A stretch of DNA of 64,000 nt. Origin: Portulaca oleracea (Eukaryota > Streptophyta > Magnoliopsida > Caryophyllales > Portulacaceae). Below, one piece after another: positions 58,869-64,000 of the stretch (position 1 is its first letter; the number at the start of each line of letters is the position of its first letter). The notes beneath the pieces are model-generated. The model saw nothing but the letters and a program-made list of their open reading frames with translations. It did not search any database and was not told the origin of the DNA. The DNA lies in the NCBI GenBank assembly GCA_029582165.1, contig CM055871.1, forward strand, positions 31,447,802 through 31,511,801. Reading direction: 5' to 3'. Made by a program: the position numbers and the translations under genes.

Positions 58869-59146
58869 ATATATATATACATATATATATGTGTGTGTGT
58901 TGTTGGTTTGATGTGTGAAGTCTAAATTATGATTTTGGAAAGGCTTGACGCACCATCTAGAGCAACATTTGTGAAATCAAATCCAACACAGGTCTCGCGG
59001 CTGGTCAGAAGCGAAGAAAACAGAAGGAATAGCTGACACAATTACATATAGATTTATTTTTGACTCATTTTTTATAACGGTATATAATTGTATAAGTGCA
59101 TTAATTATATAACTAAAAACTTCATAACCATGAAAACTTCACATCG

Positions 59147-59365
59147 CACCACATTCTTTAATTTCTATCACATTTCATCACACCACAATCATTACCAATA
59201 TGTTTCTTCACTTTTCTTGTCTCCTCATTTTTTCTCCTCTAGTTTTCACATTCTCTCATTACCTACCTCACCCATCACAACTCTCACAAGAACTTACTAC
59301 ACTTCACCACACTTTTTCAAATTCCACCGGATCGCATCAACCATATAAAAGAACAGAACCTAATT
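59147..59365. mobile_element. Tourist-like MITE relic
   Basis: The interior matches the MITE at 10263-10517 (CACAATCATTACCAATATTTCTTCAC-like stretch, CACCACACTTTTTCAAATTC) and ends with ATAAAAGAACAGAACCTAA, a decayed TIR. The left terminus is degraded. Short open frames here are incidental. Confidence 0.65.
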
Positions 59366-60762
59366 ATAAGTGCATGTTTGCCATAGCAGAGCCACAATTA
59401 AAAGATTGGGGTACACAGACCCTAATAGAAAAATAAATATTGGTGTATATATATATATACATACACATATATATATATATATATATATATAGTTATTAGG
59501 TTTTTTTATGGAAATAGTTATTAGGTTTAAATAGATAGATATATGTACTCCGGTCATAAAGATTATTTTTAATAGCTAATTTCTACAAATTACTATTTAA
59601 TTTTGAAGGTTATAAGTTTCAATAAGGTTATTAATCATTTTTTCCTAATTGCTCTCTAGATATTAACAAGATATAAGATATACAAAAATATAGCAACTCA
59701 TGATTTATCTACTTAATTTGTAAATTAAATATTGGTTTTATTGTGAACTTTATGATGAAATTATAATTAATAATGGTGTTTTCAATTATAAGAAAAATAT
59801 TAAAGGTATTCTTAAATACATCGGACCCGTAAAAAGATTTCTGGAAATGCCAACCACTGGATGTTTGATTCCCCTAAAAAATCTAAAAATTGCAGGAAAA
59901 AAATATTTGAACATGCATTTTGTTGTATTAGTTGTGCTTCTAAAGGGTGCGTTTGGTTGATTAAAAATCTTAGAAAAATGATCAATTTTTTCAGGTTGAT
60001 TTATTTTTTCCATGTTTGAATGTAAGTTGTCCTTGGGAAAAACTCTACGGAGGATTTACAATTTCCTACATTTTCCTATAAAAAGTTCCTTTAAGGGTGG
60101 GGTAAATGGAAATATTTTCCAGAAAAATAATTCTCATAGAAAATTTGCCATGAAATTTTTTTCAAAATAAACTTTGCTAAAGTTCTGCCAGACTAAAATA
60201 TAAAATTATATCCTTGCATTTGCGGTTCTGTTTTCCTCGTTGGTAAAACTCAAAAACAAATGAATAAGGTAAGAATGATCAACAGGGAAGCGTTGTCAAC
60301 AATGCAAATGTAAGGATATTAAGTTTTACGATAATTTGATTGAACAGCTCTTTCACTATTGAGGTTTTCTTTGATTTTGACAATAATTTGAGACTCATTC
60401 TATTGTACGTGAACCCCCAAATTAAGAGTCTTTTCAACACGCAAGCCTCCATCTAGTTAGTCTACCTAGAATAATCTTCTGAAAAATCAAAGATTATTTT
60501 GAAAAAGAGAAATATTTTTAGAGGGCACACAAACTACTATGGTAGTGTTAGTCTAGATTCTAGATGAATGGAATTTCTATTGTAATTTGATATGTGAAGG
60601 AACAACAGACGAATGCTTCAGCTGTACCTCCAAGTCAAGAACAATGAAGAAAAATAATACTTAAAAAATTGAAAAGAATAAAAAATTAGAAAAACAAGCA
60701 CTTGATATAAAAAAAAATAATGAAGGACAAAATCAATAAAGAGGAAGGATTAATGGACATAC
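59366..60762. other. Spacer between exon 1 copies
   Basis: Contains a (TA)n run at about 59445-59492 and, near 59945-60180, GGTGCGTTTGGTTGATT and GAAAATTTT blocks that resemble the end of another Tourist-like element. No C2 exons 2-5 were found here. Confidence 0.5.
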
Positions 60763-60835
60763 GCCAAAACTCCCAGAAATGGTGGTGGTCGGGAAGACAG
60801 TGAGCCTCCATCACCGTAACTTCCAGCACTCCCAT
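60763..60835 (-). CDS. Extra C2-type first exon
   Basis: The minus strand reads ATG then MGVLEVTVMEAHCLPDHHHF and WEFW, and ends in a C before the donor GTATGT. It is 73 bp, 12 bp longer than exon 1 of genes A and B, but leaves the same splice phase (one base), compatible with exon 2 of gene B at 56067-56132. It lies 3.1 kb upstream of the annotated exon 1 of B. Its leader shares GATCTGATCTGAT repeats with gene A. No other exons of a third gene are visible, so it is either an alternative first exon of B or the remnant of a tandem copy. Confidence 0.75.
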
Positions 60836-62089
60836 GATCGAATATCGACCGTCTGATCCGATCTGATCTGATTATATTAGCTTCCTTTCAACTTGATTTT
60901 TTGATATTTCTGGCTGCCTATGTTGAGTATTCCTCACCCCCAAGTCCCTAACTTAAGCATCCAAACAAACCTTAAGGTTTATATTTATGGGTTGCACCGA
61001 AAAAAGAAAAAAAATGGTTCATATTAAGGGTTGACAGAGGAGAAGTTGTCACCTTCATGTGACCTGTCCGTTTTGATATTATTGAGAGTTTTCTTGTTAG
61101 ACTTTAATTATTGACAAGTAAACAAATGTTCACGTTTTTCTTCTTCGCGTTATCATTATTGTATTAACTAGAACAATTTTCGTTTTCTTGAGGGTCCGGC
61201 GGGCTGTTCTAATGTTAGTGTCAACTGCCAAGTGCCAACAAGTAGGAGTCGAATTGGATTTGACCACTACTAACCTCGACACGATTAAATACAGTATTGG
61301 ATTTGAAAATCAAATTCGACTGGTCGAAGGCGGCTTGGATTTTCAAATTCGATTATAGTTGGGCCTTCAAATCCGATTACAAGTCGGAGTATCGATTGGA
61401 GTCGAATAGCAACATGAAGTATGAAAGCTGGCAACCATGCATGAAAACGAGTAAATTGTTAGAGTAACATTCAATTATTAGCTTAAATTTGGGTTTAGGT
61501 CGCGCAGCCCATGCTTGAGCGTACAAAGCTTCATGTGTCCGGGACTACTATCCAACTACTGAGTGTTGCTCTGGGATTCATGTCATTTTCAAATAATAAG
61601 ACTTTTCATTGATGTTCTTCTTACAATAATGTGTTGCCATCAATCAAGGACTGTTGACCAAGAAAAATAATTTAGAATTATTTTTTTAAATTTGGGTTTA
61701 GGTCTGTCAAATGTAAGATGTGACTTGAAATGATGTCAAATCAGATATTTAAATTGGATAAATATTTTTAAAAAATAATCCAAAACGCTACGTCTAATGG
61801 CATGTTAACCCATGAAGTAAGGGTAGTAAACCTAGTAAGTTCTAAATTAGCCTGCACAAATATTGGGTTAACACACCATGAACACCTGCATTCAAATGTT
61901 AGTGACCAACACAAGGTATGGGTGAGAGAAATTTGAGTATATATTAACCATAAGAACGGACCTCAACTAGGTTAAAATCATGAGGCATATAGTTAAGGTG
62001 TTGGTAATAGTTAATCCAAGAAGTTAGGGTGGTAAACTCAGTAAGTTCTGGGTTATCCTGAATAAATGCATTGCAAAACTTCAGCAAGC
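60836..62089. other. Upstream and intergenic region
   Basis: 60836-60890 is the presumed leader with GATCTGATCTGAT repeats. Near 61230-61420 short GGATTTGAAAATC/CAAATTCGA motifs recur in both orientations. A ~36-bp segment (GTAAACCTAGTAAGTTCT-like) is repeated at about 61827 and 62032. No genes recognised. Confidence 0.45.
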
Positions 62090-62385
62090 AACCAGTCAGG
62101 TTCCTACTATCACTGGATAGTTGACAACCTTTGAGCTAGTTGTCTAGTCCTTTGCTAAGATTCTTTAAAACTTGGATGTGCTCGTGCCAAAGTTCGCTCC
62201 CTCTAAGAACCCTATGCACCACGTATGGGAATTCTTGAGGATTATGCCTATCAAGGGCATAGAGATAGAACACTACACTATTGTCTTCCTTCCACCTTCA
62301 ATGGAGAGGCTCTTGGATGGTACTACTGTGGACATGTTTTTTCTCATTGTTCAGACTTCTAAACGTCCGCAGACGGGGGGATTGT
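62090..62385 (+). pseudogene. Retrotransposon gag fragment
   Basis: Frames encode KFAPSKNPMHHVWEF and IEIEHYTIVF, then after a +1 shift FPSTFNGEALGWYY, matching the C-x-x-F-x-x-x-L-x-G-A-A-x-x-W-Y pattern of plant gypsy capsids. It is short, frameshifted and lacks flanking LTRs, so it is a relic. Confidence 0.5.
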
Positions 62386-62924
62386 GCTAGGGTTTACTTT
62401 TTAAAACTCTTTAAGGATTTCATGAATAATAGTTGTAAAATTACTTTCCTTTTACTTGATGCATTTCATGAGTAATTAACTAAACTTTAGGAGTGAACAT
62501 CCACTTGTTCCAACTTGCTCACAAAATGTCAGGCTCAGAAGAAAGCAATTTAGGCAATCATTATTTAGAAATACACAAAATTACCCTAAAGTTGCATCGG
62601 TACATTGTAAAACCATATTAGATGTAGTTTAGGCAATCCCCATGTGTTTTGGTTTGAAAGGAGTCGCCACCCGACTTTTTTAAGGGAAAAGCCAAGAAAA
62701 ACCAAAAAGGAAACAAAGAAAAGACTCCGCCTACGAAACCAAGAAGTAGATTAGGGGGTAAGGCTACGAACTCGAAAGGTAGAAACCTTCTGAGTTCGCC
62801 TCTCACGAAAGGAAATACTCTACTAAAAGTTATAAAATGTGTTGTTAATAAAGTTTGGAAGGAAATTAGATTGAAACTTTACATGATTATTTCATTAAAC
62901 ATGCAAAAGAGAAGTATTACAACA
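62386..62924. other. Repeat-derived flank of the TRIM (left)
   Basis: 62630-62810 contains GGAGTCGCCACCCGACTTTT followed by an AGGGAAAAG-rich stretch, a string common in plant LTR retroelement leaders, but no boundaries were defined. Confidence 0.35.
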
Positions 62925-63481
62925 TGTTGGGGTGATCCAAGGCGGGAGCCCACTTCAACCAAGACTCATGGTACACAAGTTAAGTGAGGTTCCATCTTAA
63001 GACTCATGGTACCCACTTGACTTATATACCATGTCATTTCCCTTTACTTTTCCTATGTAAGACATTTTTACTCATGGGTGAATCCCAACAATCTCCCCCT
63101 TCTCAGCCTCAAGAGTCACAGCCGCACCTTACTCCACAGAACCGCACCTTACTCAACCTGAGTCTCATGCCACCACACTGCGCGTTCAAGAGACCCAGTC
63201 GCGCCACCTCATGATCCCTGCTCCTGTCCATGGTGATTTTTACGGGACCACCTTCCCGCACCTTGCGCCTAACCGAACGAACCATCGGCTCTGATATCAC
63301 TTGTTGGAGAGATCCAAGGCGGGATCCCACTTCAACCAAGGCCCATGGTACACAAGTTAAGTGAGGTTTCATCTTAAAACCAATTGGTGTTAAGAGAAGT
63401 AGCTCACTTGACTTATATACCATATCCTTTCCTTTTACATTGCCGATGTGGGGCATTTTGCCTCATGGGTGAATCCCAACA
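62925..63481 (-). mobile_element. Complete TRIM element with target duplication
   Basis: LTR copies at 62925-63090 (166 bp) and 63302-63481 (180 bp) both read TGTTGG...CCCAACA and share GATCCAAGGCGGG and TGGTACACAAGTTAAGTGAG. A perfect 5-bp duplication CAACA flanks the element (62920-62924 and 63482-63486). On the minus strand, a primer-binding-site-like TGATATCAGAGCC (complement of 63287-63299) follows the 5' LTR at 63302-63481, and a purine tract AGAAGGGGGAGAT precedes the 3' LTR. The internal region is 211 bp and non-coding; it must be mobilised by another element's enzymes. Confidence 0.92.
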
Positions 63482-63486
63482 CAACA

Positions 63487-64000
63487 TACACAATTTACAT
63501 GAAAAGAAACTCACAAAAATGCTTACATGATGCTTTTTGAAGAAGCCTTGCCTAATCTTTCTTGAAGTTCTTAAAACTCACTCTTGAAGTAGCTTCCTTG
63601 GATGCCTTTGAATATTCCTCTTGAAGACGCCAAATAGAACCCAAAACTTAGGATAGAAAAGTGGACGGAAAGGGATGAAAAAGGGTAGAAAAAGGCTCTT
63701 TTGTGGTGTTTTTGGGTAGTATAGGTTCAGGCTTTTTTGTGGGATTTTTAGTGTTTATATAAGGATAATGGAGGATGAGATAGGAATGGAGATTAAAGGT
63801 TTAAGAAAGTGGAGAAATGGGGATGGTATTGGTAAAAATATAGCAGAGTTTAGGGAAGAAAGATGGTAGAATGATATTAGAAAGAGATAATGAGAGAATG
63901 GAGATTAAAAAAGAGTGAAGTGAGTGAAAGTATGAATAGTGCAGAGAGGATATAAGAGGGAATGATGGTGTATGAATTGGTGTCCTTAGCTTCATTCTTG
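63487..64000. other. Repeat-derived flank of the TRIM (right)
   Basis: Continues the host sequence of the TRIM. From 63650 a purine-rich strand with many GGAGAT/AAAGAGA motifs may be the leader of an LTR element. No coding frame supported. Confidence 0.35.

Noticed and set aside
1..64000. tRNA, rRNA, CRISPR or organellar inserts
   Set aside because: I scanned for cloverleaf-type motifs, conserved rRNA strings and regularly spaced short repeats and found none that held up.

Overview
This window looks like nuclear DNA of a flowering plant, probably a eudicot. Supporting this are GT-AG spliced genes of a plant-specific C2-domain family (16 kDa phloem protein / elicitor-responsive type), a CACTA element with TNP2 and Ptta/En/Spm transposase genes, Ty3/gypsy and Ty1/copia LTRs, TRIMs, Helitrons, Stowaway and Tourist MITEs, L1-type LINE debris, and AT-rich spacers full of (TA)n tracts. 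I see no rRNA, tRNA, CRISPR or bacterial features.

Layout. 1-5.93 kb is a tandem array of a ~1.95 kb unit whose minus strand keeps the integrase C-terminus and polypurine tract of a Ty3/gypsy element. 6.35-9.5 kb is one decayed LINE reverse transcriptase, split by an inverted-repeat element and by a solo LTR with a perfect 5-bp target duplication. 10-13.8 kb holds Helitron ends, a Tourist MITE, and a complete 2,886-bp Helitron inserted in a Stowaway MITE; an uninterrupted relative of that MITE at 19.1 kb defines the junctions. 14.2-19.6 kb contains a terminal-inverted-repeat (TIR) element carrying a GC-rich exon, then a ~4 kb palindrome whose loop holds another TIR element with a small two-exon gene-like unit.

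The host genes are minus-strand C2-domain genes. Gene A (20008-22625) is compact and complete: 5 exons, 153 aa. Gene B (39046-57673) has the same five exon lengths and 153 codons, but its intron 2 is 15 kb and contains the CACTA element (TNP2-like gene 44772-48321, Transposase_24-like gene 48574-52581, right terminus 53300), a LINE tail and a TRIM carrying a hAT-like insertion. Intron 1 of gene B carries a Tourist-like element filled with ~164-bp tandem repeats. A further intact first exon of the same family lies at 60763-60835, in phase with exon 2 of gene B, so it is either an alternative promoter and first exon or the relic of a third copy.

Between genes A and B are a foldback element, a Tat/Athila-like solo LTR, gag fragments, a 3.6 kb LTR attached to an internally deleted gypsy element (gag joined directly to the end of the chromodomain), a LINE fragment, a Helitron end, MITEs, and a hAT-like element containing the same ~164-bp repeat. 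The right edge (58-64 kb) has a long-armed foldback element, a gag fragment and a complete 557-bp TRIM with target duplications. The sequence was read by eye: splice sites, domains and target duplications were checked manually, while family names come from recognition and were not searched.
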